Shown here piece by piece: positions 29,001 through 40,036 of a stretch of DNA of 59,173 nt. Where the stretch lies: contig CALSCQ010003011.1 in NCBI GenBank assembly GCA_943704525.1, positions 1 to 59,173 of the forward strand. The letters run 5' to 3'. Every line of letters begins with the position of its first letter. The stretch's first letter is position 1. Below the pieces are notes generated by a model that was given only the letters and a program-made list of their open reading frames with translations, was not told the origin of the DNA and searched no databases. The position numbers and the translations under genes were made by a program. This DNA is from Pigoraptor vietnamica (Eukaryota; Opisthokonta; Filasterea).

Positions 29001-32000
29001 CACCAAGATTGTGTACAAGGGCTCGCCGGCACACCGAAAGGCGCTGCAGGCGGAGATTCGCAAGGCCAACTTCAACGTTCTCCTGACGACGTACGACTAC
29101 ATCATGAAGGACCGCTACGTCCTCAGCAAAGTGCCGTACAAGTACATGATCGTCGACGAGGGTCACCGCATGAAGAACCACGACTGCAAGCTCACGCAGA
29201 CGCTTATCCAGTACTACAAGGTGCGATTGCGAAACCCTTTTTTTTGCTCTGCGTCTCTGTCCCGTGAACTTTTCGTTTACAAGTATATAATGTTGTTGTT
29301 GTTGTGTATTCGCTTTCGTTTCACCGAAGTTGTTCTGCTGTTGTTTCGCTGCTCTGTTATCTCGCGTGTTCCCATGAACCGGTTCCTCACAGACGCGTGC
29401 ATTGCAGGCGCCCTTCCGCCTCCTCCTCTCCGGGACGCCCCTGCAGAACAACCTGCCCGAGCTGTGGTCGCTGCTGAACTTTCTCCTGCCGTCCATCTTC
29501 AACTCGTGCAACAACTTTGAGCAGTGGTTCAACGCCCCCTTCGCCAACTACGGCGAGAAGGTCGAGCTCAACCAGGAAATGACGATCGTTATTATCCGGC
29601 GCCTCCACAAGGTCCTCCGCCCTTTCCTGATCCGCCGGCTCAAGAAGGAGGTCGAGGCGCAGCTGCCCGAGAAGCAGGAGCACGTCGTTCGCTGCGAAAT
29701 GTCTGCCCTCCAGGTGAGCGTCCGAGTAATTCGCTGTGTGTGTCTCGAGGGCTTTTTGGTGACTTTTTCGAATTTCTGGTCATCATGTTGCTTCATGATA
29801 ATGGTGTTGACCCGCTGTTCTCTCTCTGCCGCTGCAGCGCGCAATGTACACGCAGATCCAGAAGCGCAACGTCCCGAGCCTGCTCAACGACGGCGAAGGC
29901 GACGGGCGGCCCAAGGCCGGCGGCCAGCGCGCGCTCCAGAACATTCTCATGCAGCTCCGCAAGGTCTGCAACCACCCCTTCATGTTCGAGGAGTACGAGA
30001 GCTGGTACCTGCGGCACCTCGGCCACGGGCACGTGATCAGCGGCCCGAACCTCTTCCGCACTTCGGGCAAGTTTGAGCTGCTGGACCGCCTCCTGCCGAA
30101 GCTGAAGGCGTCCGGACACCGCGTCCTCCTCTTCTCGCAAATGACGCGCCTCCTCGACGTGCTAGAGGACTACTTTGCGTTCAGGGCCTACTCGTACCTC
30201 AGGTCGGTCTTGTCACATACGCGTCTATTGTGCTTCGTGCGCTGCCCTCTGTCCGTTCTGTCCGAATTGCATTGCAATCGGACTCCACCTTTCTTACACT
30301 CACATTCGTCACCGCCCTGCTCCATCTTGCTCCCTCTTGCTCTCTCTCTCTCTTTTTGGCTGACAACTCACGTCGCGCCTCATCTCTTTCACATTCAGGC
30401 TCGATGGCAACACGAAGTCGGAAGACCGCGCCGACCTTCTCGCCAAGTTCAACGCGCCTGACTCGCCGTACTTTATCTTCATCCTCAGCACGCGCTCGGG
30501 TGGCCTCGGCCTTAACCTGCAGACGGCCGACACGGTCGTCATCTTTGACAGCGACTGGAATCCCCATCAAGATCTCCAGGTGCGTTTGTCGAATTTGTGT
30601 GTCGCGCGTTTTCTGTCTATATTCGGAGGCACACATTTTGCGCGTGCTCGCCTCAAAATGTTGTGACATGGTTGTTAATCACGCGTGACTGCACCCGCGC
30701 CAGGCCCAAGACCGCGCACACCGCATCGGCCAGAAGAACGAAGTGCGCGTGCTTCGCCTCATCACTGCGAACAGCGTCGAGGAGAAGATTCTCGCGCGCG
30801 CGCAGTACAAGCTGGACGTGGATGAGAAGGTCATCCAGGCCGGCAAGTTCGACAACAAGTCGACGGCTGCTGACCGGCAGGCGATGCTCGAGGCGCTCGT
30901 GATGGGCCTCGACGAGGAGAGGGACGACTCGAAGGAGGCCGAGAGCGAGATTCCGGACAACGACACGCTTAACCAGATGCTTGCGCGCGACGACGACGAG
31001 TTTGAGCTGTTCCAGCGGATGGACAAGGAGCGCGAGGAGAAGTGCGTAATCGTTTGCCGTGTCGTGCATCGCAATTCCGCTTGTTCTAGTTGTCGTATCA
31101 ACTGCTTGTTTATTGTGTTCCATGATCTCTGTGTTTGCCACATTTTCTACCATTTTCATGCTGACGCGATCGTGTTTTCTTCGCCGTTTTCGTTTACGCA
31201 GCGACAAGAACGAGCTGCGGCCCGATCGCGTCTTCCCGCGTTCGATGTGGAACAGCCGCGTTGCAGTCGAGCGCCTCGTGAGCGACGCGGAGCTTCCTGC
31301 GGAACTCCTGAAAGAGGAGGAGGTGTCGGACATGCTGAGCGAGGACGCGAGCGCCGGCCTCGGAAAGCGTGAGCGCAAGACAGTCGTGTACAACGACGGT
31401 TTGACCGAGCGCCAGTTCCTTAGGGTGAGTCGGGCGTGTGCCATTCCTCGTGCGTGAGTGTTGATGCTTTCTTTGTTGCGCCCCTGGTACGAGTGTTTTG
31501 ACACTGCTTTCTGTTCGAAGGCGGTGGAGAGCGGCGACCTGGAGGGCTACGTGGAGCAGCGGCAGCAGCGGAAGCGCAAGCGGCGCGAGGCCATCGATTC
31601 GGAGGACCAGAGCCCAATGCCGTCCACCCCCGCCGAAGACGACTCGCCGTCCGAACAGCCGTCGAAGCGGCGCAAGGTATGCGCTGTCTCTTTCGCCCGT
31701 CGTGTAGTGGAGTCGATGGACACACAACTGTGATTCAGCTGATGATCCGACATCTTTTTCGCTCGTGTGTGGGATGATTTCAAATGGCTGACGTGCTTCT
31801 CTCTCTCTTAGGCCGTCTCGGCGACGAAGGCGCGCGACTCGCCCGCACTTCACAAGGAGGCGCCTGGGAAGAGGGGAAGGAAGAAGAAGGTGGTCGCCCA
31901 CATCGACGAGCGGCTCAAGCGCCAAATGGTCGAAATTTACGATTCCGTGAGGAACCTCGTGCAGTAAGTGCCCCGTTCCTACCTCCTGTTTTGTCCCTTT

Positions 32001-33201
32001 GGATTGTTTGAGACGAGAGAGAGAGAGAATTTCGAAACAAAATTGACTCACGCAGTACATTGCTGCCTCATGGCTTGCTGAGTTGCTCTTGAGTTGAATG
32101 CTACCCGAAACGGAAGCGCAATGGGGTTGTCTTCACCCGTGCTTGTCAACTCTATTGACCTTGCGATGCGATGCAGTGAGGGTCGCCGTGTATGCGAGCT
32201 GTTCATCACGCGGCCTTCGAAGCGCGATTACCCCGACTATTACCAGATGATCCAAAAGCCCATCGACCTCAAGTCAATCCGGGTGCGTCGCCGACACGCG
32301 CACTCTGTGCGCACACATGCTGCGAACGTTGAGTCCCCGTTCGCGTTAGACTCGCATCTAACTGTTGGCCCTCCTCAGGAACGCATCGAGAGCGGTGCAT
32401 ACAGCACGATGGACGCGTTCGTGGATGACATGTCCCTCCTCGTCAACAACGCCAAGACGTACAACCAGGAGGGCTCGCAGGTCCACGACGACGCCATCCG
32501 CATCTGGGTATGCATTTGATCGTCGTGCCGTCGTCACGCGTGCCATTGCGTGCTGCGGTGCTCGATCTTCTCATGATCTGTATCACTGGTTGACCTGCGA
32601 CTCCCGGGCTTTATTTGACATTGTGTGTGTGTGTGTCACGGTGTCCTCGGGTTGAAGTTCTGACATGCTCTGTACCTTTGAATAACTGCTCACCAACCTC
32701 ACGTCCTGTTTCATTCGCAGAATACGGTGGTTGAAGTGCGGCAGCGCGTGGAGAGTGCGCCGCCGCCAGCGGACCCCTCGGGCAACGGGCAGGACGAAAG
32801 CGAAGAAGAGTCGGCCGATGACTCTGACGACGACGGAGAAGTCCGTGAGTTTCCGCTTTTCTCGCAAGCGCATTGTTGGCGCTGTTGGTGACAATCTGCG
32901 CACTACACGTCTCCGCGAACGCCTTCGCACTACGTGCGGATGGAGATGTCGTCGTCATCTCGCAACCATGCCGTCCCTTTTCTCATCTCTCATTCTATTG
33001 CAGCGACGCCAGCAAAGCATCCGACCGTTCTGAAGCTCACCATCGGCAGCCGCAGCGGTAGCGAGTCTGCGCGACGTCGGACGGACGACGACGAGAGCGA
33101 GGAGGTGTGTGTGTGCTTGTCTTGACATTCGAACAATAGACTTCATGTGTCTGACGGCGAGGTACTTTGCTGCGCAGCGTCCACGTAAAGTGCGTCGATG
33201 A
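26024..33201 (+). CDS. SMARCA4: SWI/SNF chromatin-remodelling ATPase of the BRG1/BRM/Sth1 type
   Basis: This is the DNA-translocating motor of a SWI/SNF or RSC complex. Twenty-one exons encode 1458 residues: 26024-26242, 26319-27101, 27212-27409, 27515-27664, 27813-27971, 28099-28258, 28435-28505, 28661-28824, 28953-29220, 29408-29713, 29838-30202, 30399-30579, 30704-31041, 31202-31424, 31521-31676, 31812-31963, 32177-32282, 32379-32507, 32721-32844, 33004-33104 and 33178-33201. In order: QLQ motif (176-210, [14 protein letters not shown]), HSA helix (about 345-460), DExx ATPase with DEMGLGKT (601-608) and DEGH (703-706), helicase C with [12 protein letters not shown] and [11 protein letters not shown], a SnAC-like region, and a bromodomain (about 1285-1376, [14 protein letters not shown]). 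It ends in an acidic-basic tail. A BRK domain is not visible. The last exon is only 24 bases (RPRKVRR). Confidence 0.97.
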
Positions 33202-33466
33202 AGTGTCTGCCGCGACTGCAAGGAAGAGGTCGTCCTGTGGCGAAGATTAAAGGTTTCCTCGAAAAGCGCCTGTTGACCCATCCGAACGGCCGCGTTGGTC
33301 ATTCAGTCGTCAGCGTCATCGATGTTTTTCAGTGGAGTCGATTTGTGACCCATCCTATTTTGAAGTTACACATATTCCGCTCACGTGCGCTTACTAACCT
33401 AAACGTTACGCGCGTGCCACATGGGCCATCGATTACATTGAGCTTTTCATACGGCCACACACGGCT

Positions 33467-35578
33467 TCAACCGTCCTCCGTAACGCTTAGGGTGTGCTCA
33501 TAGTCCGCAAGCACGCGCTTCTTCGCGAGCACACCCGCAACTTCTGAACGGACGCCGGCCCCTTGCGCGTCCGGGACGGGCGTCAGCAGCTCACACGCGC
33601 CACACAGCGCCTTCTTGCCGCACGCAATGCACATAGGCCGCTGACACCGCACACACCCGATCGCCGCAGCGCACGGCACGCACATTCCAGAGTGCCGCTT
33701 GCACTCGACGCACGCGAACTCGCGGTTCCGCACGCCCGTCATCTCCGCGCCGCACGTGCGGCACTTTCGTGCGTCGCTCTCCCGTCGCGCGTCTTCGCTT
33801 TGCATTCGCCTCCATGCTTCCGAAACGCTGTCCCGCACGCTTTTCGCCGCGTCCAATTGCAGCCGAAGACGCTGTGCGAGCGGGGGATTAGCCACGACAA
33901 GGGGCTGCCCGCCGTTCTCCAGGAGTGCCCACGCGCTCTCAAACGACGATGCGCTTCCGAGACTGCGCAGTGCCGACGCAACGTCTGCGTCGCGCATGGA
34001 ATTCACACGAAACACGCACATGGACGCCTTCTCCCGTTCCAGCCGGTGACAGCGCTCCCAACCCCCGTCCTTCGCCGCCGCGAGCACGACGTCGGTCAAG
34101 AGCCCAACGGGAATCTCCGTTACGAGCGAAGCCTCCGCTGGGAAGTTACGCACGAAGAGCCTTGGGGGGCCGACAGACGCGCAATTTTGGCACAGCGACC
34201 CTTCGGCACACGCAAGACACCGCGTGCGCCCGCAGTGAACGCACGCGAGCGCAGCCGCACACTCTGCGCAGATGCCGCTCCCCGCCTTGCACCAGCTAGT
34301 CAGTGCCTCGCACACCGCCGGCAAACGGCGCATCCCGCAAGCCGCACAGTCGGGCATGTCGTCATTGGCGCCGCCGTCCCCGTCCGTCGCTGGGTCCACC
34401 CGCGCCCTCTTGCCAGTTGGTTTGGGCAGTGCAAAGCGCGCGAGAAGGTGCGACACTTGATTGCCCCAGGACGTCGTTGGGTCGATGGCGCGGGGCATGG
34501 GCGACAACAGGCCCAGTCCCGCACCCCCTTCGTCGTCTTCACTGTCGCTGGCGGTTCTCGGCCGCTTTCCCTTCCGCGGGGTGCGCGGCTGCTCACGAGG
34601 CTCGACGGGGGAGTGGACGTGAGCGTCCGATGGATCGGCGCCACAGAGCGACGGTTGCGACAGTTCGACCTCGCAATCGGAGAGTGCGCCGTCCCCCGCT
34701 CCCTCTTCGACGTCATCGCTCGCCCCACCGCCGACTTCCGTGTCAACGTCACGCGCACCGCCCGTCCCCTCGCCCAGTCCCGCGCCCGCACTCGTGTCAC
34801 GTACACTGCCGGTCGCTCGCACGCCCACTGCTGCGTCACCACCGTCCTTAGGTGGCACATGGGCCGACAGGGCTCCCAGCGCCGTAGCACTGTCCGCCGC
34901 TGCTGACTTAGCGCCCGCCGGTCGCACCGCAGGCATTGCGCCGTCCACGGCATCGCTAGCGGAAGCCTCCTCCGGAACATCGAACACGAGCTTGTCTGGC
35001 AGCGGGAGCTTCTTCTTCGACGCGTCGCACGACGGGCACGTGCTGTTGTGGTCTTCTTCGCGCGCGCCAAGCGGCATTGCGTTGTAAGCGACCTTCCCGC
35101 AGCCGCGGCAGAGGTAACTCATGTCCGGGTGCGCCGTGGGCTCCGGATCGTACCGCTTGCACTGCTGACCGAGTCGAAGTCGGCCATGATAGTCGTATGT
35201 GAAACGGTGGAGAAGCGTCCGCCGGTCCTTCCGTAGGTACACTTCCGTGGTGAAAACGACGCCCGCGGCATCCTCGATGGACACGACGGGCACGTGATTG
35301 AACGTCTCGGACTCGATGATTTCGTTGCGTCCGATGTACTTTGGGAGGGCGTCGCGCTTGTCTCGCGGCATCGCGTCGGGGTACACGTACCACCACACGG
35401 TCATGGTCGTGCGGCTTTTGTGGATTCTCTCCACGATGCCCACGGCCGCACGTTCCGCGACTTGATTTTCGTCGCCGTCGACATTCACTTTGAAGAAGTA
35501 CGCGTGTCCTTCCTTAATGATGAGGTCGGGGTTGTTTGGGTGGCGGAGCGGCTCGGGTTTTGAGGGCCGCGCGGCCAT
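33467..35578 (-). CDS. BAH-domain protein with zinc ribbon and two related cysteine-rich modules (copy A)
   Basis: A single exon encodes 703 residues, in contrast to its intron-rich neighbours. Residues about 20-125 look like a BAH domain: AVGIVERI, TVWWYVYPDAMP, NEIIESETFNHVPVVSIEDA. BAH domains bind nucleosomes or modified histones. A zinc ribbon follows (CRGC at 157-160 and CPSC at 181-184). A low-complexity linker has a basic run (RKGKRPR, 335-341). Two cysteine modules, 411-466 and 606-662, resemble each other (GICAECAAALACVHC against GMCVPCAAAIGCVRC). A mixed alpha/beta-like segment lies between them. An upstream frame starts at TTG; the ATG at 35578 was chosen. It is likely a nuclear chromatin protein of unknown family, and is head-to-head with copy B. 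Confidence 0.8.
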   Translation of the reverse strand: MAARPSKPEPLRHPNNPDLIIKEGHAYFFKVNVDGDENQVAERAAVGIVERIHKSRTTMTVWWYVYPDAMPRDKRDALPKYIGRNEIIESETFNHVPVVSIEDAAGVVFTTEVYLRKDRRTLLHRFTYDYHGRLRLGQQCKRYDPEPTAHPDMSYLCRGCGKVAYNAMPLGAREEDHNSTCPSCDASKKKLPLPDKLVFDVPEEASASDAVDGAMPAVRPAGAKSAAADSATALGALSAHVPPKDGGDAAVGVRATGSVRDTSAGAGLGEGTGGARDVDTEVGGGASDDVEEGAGDGALSDCEVELSQPSLCGADPSDAHVHSPVEPREQPRTPRKGKRPRTASDSEDDEGGAGLGLLSPMPRAIDPTTSWGNQVSHLLARFALPKPTGKRARVDPATDGDGGANDDMPDCAACGMRRLPAVCEALTSWCKAGSGICAECAAALACVHCGRTRCLACAEGSLCQNCASVGPPRLFVRNFPAEASLVTEIPVGLLTDVVLAAAKDGGWERCHRLEREKASMCVFRVNSMRDADVASALRSLGSASSFESAWALLENGGQPLVVANPPLAQRLRLQLDAAKSVRDSVSEAWRRMQSEDARRESDARKCRTCGAEMTGVRNREFACVECKRHSGMCVPCAAAIGCVRCQRPMCIACGKKALCGACELLTPVPDAQGAGVRSEVAGVLAKKRVLADYEHTLSVTEDG

Positions 35579-35954
35579 GTCGCATGCCAGGGGTTCGTGC
35601 AACGGCGCTCAAGGGAAAGATTGGGCGCACAAGGGCGCTTAAAACGTAGGACGCACAAGGGCGCCTTAGAAAAGCGTCGACTCAAAACTGGGCTCTGGCG
35701 TGTCGTCGCATTAAAGCGGCGGGAGGGCGCGAGAGAGCGACCGCGGTTCAATACAATGGGCTGAGGGTTGTGTGTGTGTGTGTGTGTGTGTGTGTGATAC
35801 AGTAGTAGTAACAGGCGGGAAGATTTCAGTGTTGTTGTGTGCACGCATCTCTCTTCAGCCTCGAAACGAATCCTTGGAAGCTGGAAGCAGGAGCCTGACG
35901 GAAGCATTCGCCGAAGTGGCAGCGCCCGCGCCGGAGACCCCAACGGCGGTGACT
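35579..35954. promoter_or_regulatory. short head-to-head interval between BAH copies A and B, with (TG)14
   Basis: Only about 375 bp separate the start codons of copies A (minus) and B (plus). A TG run sits at 35769-35796. Its position suggests that both copies once shared a bidirectional promoter. Confidence 0.35.
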
Positions 35955-36945
35955 ATGCATCCAAAAGGATTTCCGATTGCGCAAGGCTACGCGTACCGTT
36001 TCAAGGTCAACGCACACACAAACGCACTTCCACGCGAAAAACCTGCCCCCTCGGCGAAGTGCTGAAGATTCACAACGATGGCACCTTGACCATGCAGTGG
36101 TACTGCTACCCGGGCTCGCTCCCCGGAAGTTCGGAGCACGCTGCCGAAAAAAGCACATCGGGGGGGACGAAGTCGTCAAGGCGCACGAAATGAGCAACGT
36201 GCCTGCCGAGTTCGTCGAGGACATCGTGTCGGCATTTGGAGTGTCGAATTCGCATTCTATGTCGCTCGCAAAGTCGTCTCTGTCGCTGGGGATGAAGGCG
36301 AATGCGTGGTACCAAATGCGTGGCGATTAGTCCATACTCAACGGACGACGAACCACCCACGCCGCACCCGGACATGAGCACGTGCCCTCCTGCGACCGGT
36401 CGAAGCGCGCGCTCCCACTGCCGGACAGGCACGCGTTCGACGTTTCGGCTGCGGGCGCTCCGTCAACAGTGGCGGACGGTGTTGCGGCACTGGGAGCGAC
36501 GGTTGCCGACCGATGCACCGCCTAAGGAGAAGGGTACTGGTGTCACAGCAGTGGGCGCGCGACTGGGCGAGGGGACAAGCGGTGCGCGTGACGTTGACAC
36601 GGAAGTCGGCGGTGGGGCGGCGATGACGTCGAAGAGGGCGCGGGGAACGGCGCACTCTCTGATTGCGAGGACGACGGCGGTGCGGAACCGCGAGTACGCG
36701 TGCATCGAGTGCAAGCGACACTCTGGAATGTGCGTGCCGTGCGCTGCGTCGATCGAGTGTGTGCGGTGTCAGCGGCCCATGTGTGTGTCTTCAAGAAGGC
36801 GCTACTGTGTGGCGCGTGTGAGCTGCTGACGCCCGTTCCGGACGCACAAGGGGCCGACGTTTATTCTGAGGTCGTGGGTGTGCTTGCGAAGAAGCGCGTG
36901 CTTGCGGACTATGAGCACACGCTGAGCGTTACGGAGGACGAGTGA
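35955..36945 (+). pseudogene. decayed copy of the BAH/cysteine-module family (copy B)
   Basis: Pieces matching copies A and C appear in order but in different frames. They are the start of the BAH domain (FPIAQGYAYRFKV), its centre (GEVLKIH, LTMQWYCYPGSLP), its end (EMSNVPAEFVEDI), a trace of PHPDMS before the ribbon, and the last cysteine module (RNREYACIECKRHSGMC). The copy A-type terminus YEHTLSVTED also remains. The central half, including the first cysteine module, is missing, so the copy is about 1.0 kb instead of 2.1 kb. At least three frame changes and one large deletion are needed. It is closest to copy A in its final residues. It is a dead or dying member of the local family. Confidence 0.8.
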
Positions 36946-36947
36946 AA

Positions 36948-37128
36948 CTGTGTGGCCGCTGAAGTGCAATACACGCCGGGGACGGGCTGATTTGACGAGT
37001 GGCGCGAATACTGTGTGGCCGCTGAAGTGCAATACACGGGACGGGCTGATTTGACGAGTGGCGCGAATACTGTGTGGCCGCTGAAGTGCAATACACGGGA
37101 CGGGCTGATTTGACGAGTGGCGCGAATG
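36948..37128. repeat. three tandem copies of a ~60-bp unit
   Basis: Units begin at 36948, 37011 and 37070 and each opens with CTGTGTGGCCGCTGAAGTGC. They are 63, 59 and 59 bases long. Units 2 and 3 are almost identical; unit 1 has four extra bases. They start three bases after the stop codon of copy B. The downstream flank of copy A holds a related single stretch. Confidence 0.95.
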
Positions 37129-37820
37129 TCAGACATGTACACATGCGCCATTTTCGCAACAGTCGGCCAGTGGGTCCGTAGTGTTTGTCACGTGGGGGCA
37201 ACCCACAACACCCACGCTGTCGATAGAATGGGCTTTTCTCTTTCGCGACGAAACAAAGAATTTAATTTAGAAAATAATTTGCCCTTCGCATATGTCCGAC
37301 TCGTTCAACACGGCCCTCAGTGTGGCCGATCGCGAGGCGCCGGCCGGCACTGACTCCCCAGGTCTTCCTTGTGCTGCCTTATCAAAAGCTTGAGGCCTGG
37401 CGCTTGCGCTGGAGAGCCAAAAGGAAGCGCTCGTTTCGCAGAGCAGCGGGGACTTACCACAAAAGGCGCATAAAATAACTGGCCAGTACGAAGTGGCGCA
37501 ATATGCCGTATCGTGCCGGGCCGCCATCGCGTTACACCGATTTGCGAAGCCCAACAGCCAGCCAATCACGCGCGTCCCCATGTTACACCAGTGTCACGCA
37601 ATAAAGTGACGCTTGTCTCGCTTTCAATTTTTTCGCCATGAGACAAAGACGAACACACACTCACACACCATCGACACTATTACATACGCCGCTCACATAT
37701 TCTCTCTCTCACACACCTCTCTCTCCCCCTCCTTCTCTCACTTTTCTGCCTTTTATTCACGGCATCTCCCGTGATTCTGGTGCAGCTTTGTCTCGGCCCA
37801 ACGGCAAGCGATTCTCCGAC
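37129..37820. other. spacer and presumed promoter of BAH copy C
   Basis: No conserved gene is seen. It holds short CA and CT runs near 37652-37740. An in-frame upstream ATG at 37638 would add 61 repeat-derived residues and was not used as the start. Confidence 0.5.
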
Positions 37821-39794
37821 ATGCCGCCACCCAAGAAACGCGCAGGCGTGGTCAAGCGCAAGGGACACATTGTGAAGATGCCCCACCCGAACAACAGCCG
37901 CATCGTCATATCTCGCGGGGGCGTGTTCTTCTTCAAGCTCGCCCCCGGAACAGACGACGGCCACGGCGACGCACAATTTCAGAGGGACCATCCGGCCATC
38001 GGCGTCGTCGAAGACATCGTCGACTACGACACGCTGACGGTGTGGTGGTATGTGTACCCGGGTGTGCTGCCCGCCCACGTCCGCGAGGCGCTGCCGAAGC
38101 ACATCGGACGCTACGAACTGTTCGAGACGGATGTGATGAGCAACATTCCCGTGCTCTCAATCGAGGATGCCGCGGGGGTCGTCAATACGGTCGGGGAATA
38201 CCTCGAGAGCGGACGCCAGAAGCTTCTCCAGCGGTTCAAGTGCGACGATGGAAAACGAGTCGTCTTCCCTTCGGACGCCTTGAGGGATCCGCAATACACG
38301 GCTCACCCGGACATGAGCTACCTCTGCCGCGGCTGCGGGAAGGTCGCGTACAACGCAATGCCCCTTGGCGCGCGCGAAGAGGACTACAACAGCACGTGCC
38401 CGTCATGCGACGCGTCGAAGCACGCGTTCCCACTGCCGGACAGGCACGTGTTCGACGTCCCCCGGCAGAACGCCGTCGACGAGCGCGCAACTCCTCAAGA
38501 ACGCCCGATGGACGCGCCACTTACTCAAATTTGCGCGACCGCGAGCGAAGGGAACGATCGGGCCGACGCCCTCTTCAACTCGGACGGCGCAGGGCCTTCG
38601 TCGCAAGTGTCGGTGGGCGGCGCAGGCGAGCCCCTTGCGTGCGGAAACGATCGACCCATCGACCCGCCGCAGACGCCACGAAAGGGCAAGCGCCTGCGGA
38701 GCGAGGTCGACGATGAAAGCGACGGCGAACGGGACGCGGCCATGTGCGCACCGTCCACACCAATCCGCGCCACGGTCCCTTCTGCGAATCGTGGCATTCG
38801 CGTATCGCCCCTCTACCAGCGCTTCGCACTGCCGCCGCCGATGAACAAGAAGGCGCGGACGGAGTCACCGTCAGACGACGACGCGGCTGCATGCGCAGAC
38901 GACATGCCTGCGTGTGCCGTGTGCAGGCTGCGCCGTGCGCCCGCGGTGTGCGAGGTCCTGGACGACTGGTGCAAGGCTGGGAGCGGCGTTTGCAAGAAAT
39001 GCGCCAAGTCGCTCGCGTGCGTCCGCTGTGGGTGCGTGCAGTGCCTCGCGTGCGTCGAGGGGGCACTCTGTGAAGATTGCGCGTCTGCTCCCAACCCGAG
39101 GCTCTTCGTGCGGTGTTTCGCGACGACGTCGGGCGAGGCGGCGCTCGTTACAGAGCTGCCCGTCAAGCGATTGACCGACGTCGTTCTCGCGGCGGCGAGT
39201 GACGGAGGGTGGGAGCGCGTCCACGTGCTTGACAGCGCGAAAAGTTTCTTGTGCGTGTTCAGAGTCAACTCGGCGTTGGATGCGGACATTGCGTTGGTGC
39301 TGCGTGAACTTGGGTGCGATTCGTTCCTGACTGCCTTCGGGACGCTTGGACGGCTTTCCAGTCCGGACAACGGGTGCGCGCCCTTGGTGGAGCCGTACCC
39401 TTCGCTTGCCGCGCGATTGCGCGAGCAGGTGGACGCTGCGGAAGCCATGCGCGAAGTCCTACGCGACACGCTGGACCACATACACTGCGACCGCGTCATC
39501 CGCGAGAACAACGCGCGTCCCTGCCGCACGTGTGGCGTGGATATGACCGGCGCACGGAACCGCGAGTACGCGTGCGTCGAGTGCAAGCGGCAGTCTGGAA
39601 TGTGCGTGCCGTGCGCTGCGTCGATCGGGTGTGTGCGGTGTCAGCGGCCCATGTGCATTGCGTGCGGCAAGAAGGCGCTGTGTGGGGCGTGCGAGAGGGA
39701 GGCATCCGTCACGCGGGGACAAGGACGCGCTGAGTCCGATATCGCGGCTGTGCTCGCGAAGAAGTGCGTGTTTGCGTCATTTGAGCGGACGTAG
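37821..39794 (+). CDS. BAH-domain protein with zinc ribbon and two related cysteine-rich modules (copy C)
   Basis: A single exon encodes 657 residues with the same layout as copy A. A BAH-like region (IGVVEDIVDYDTLTVWWYVY, SNIPVLSIEDAAGVV) is followed by a zinc ribbon (CRGCGKVAYNAMPLGAREED). The linker has a basic run (RKGKRLR) and the two cysteine modules follow (GVCKKCAKSLACVRC and GMCVPCAASIGCVRC). The last module is almost identical to that of copy A, while the linker has diverged in sequence and length. Conserved modules with a changing linker argue that the protein is under selection. The start MPPPKKRAGVVKRK is basic and aligns better with copy A than the upstream ATG at 37638. Probably a nuclear chromatin factor; family unknown. 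Confidence 0.8.
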   Translation: MPPPKKRAGVVKRKGHIVKMPHPNNSRIVISRGGVFFFKLAPGTDDGHGDAQFQRDHPAIGVVEDIVDYDTLTVWWYVYPGVLPAHVREALPKHIGRYELFETDVMSNIPVLSIEDAAGVVNTVGEYLESGRQKLLQRFKCDDGKRVVFPSDALRDPQYTAHPDMSYLCRGCGKVAYNAMPLGAREEDYNSTCPSCDASKHAFPLPDRHVFDVPRQNAVDERATPQERPMDAPLTQICATASEGNDRADALFNSDGAGPSSQVSVGGAGEPLACGNDRPIDPPQTPRKGKRLRSEVDDESDGERDAAMCAPSTPIRATVPSANRGIRVSPLYQRFALPPPMNKKARTESPSDDDAAACADDMPACAVCRLRRAPAVCEVLDDWCKAGSGVCKKCAKSLACVRCGCVQCLACVEGALCEDCASAPNPRLFVRCFATTSGEAALVTELPVKRLTDVVLAAASDGGWERVHVLDSAKSFLCVFRVNSALDADIALVLRELGCDSFLTAFGTLGRLSSPDNGCAPLVEPYPSLAARLREQVDAAEAMREVLRDTLDHIHCDRVIRENNARPCRTCGVDMTGARNREYACVECKRQSGMCVPCAASIGCVRCQRPMCIACGKKALCGACEREASVTRGQGRAESDIAAVLAKKCVFASFERT

Positions 39795-39955
39795 AGTGAA
39801 GACGAATGAAGTAGCAGTGTAATGGCCCAGAAGAGGTGCACCTTTGTGCATGCGTACTTATGCACAACACGCGCACACGGCGCGCACGCATACATGCACG
39901 CACGCACGCACGCACGCACGCGCACACACGCACACCGCACACCTCACGCGCGCAC

Positions 39956-40036
<81 letters not shown>

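Noticed and set aside
36948-37128. Possible CRISPR-like array
   Set aside because: Units are contiguous tandem copies without unique spacers, in a eukaryotic genome.
37267-37581. 104-codon minus-strand frame upstream of BAH copy C
   Set aside because: No recognisable motif, and it lies in a presumed promoter.
33467-39794. BAH cluster as a mobile or virus-like element
   Set aside because: No transposase, reverse transcriptase, integrase, capsid gene, terminal repeats or target-site duplications were seen. The internal parts look like host chromatin domains.
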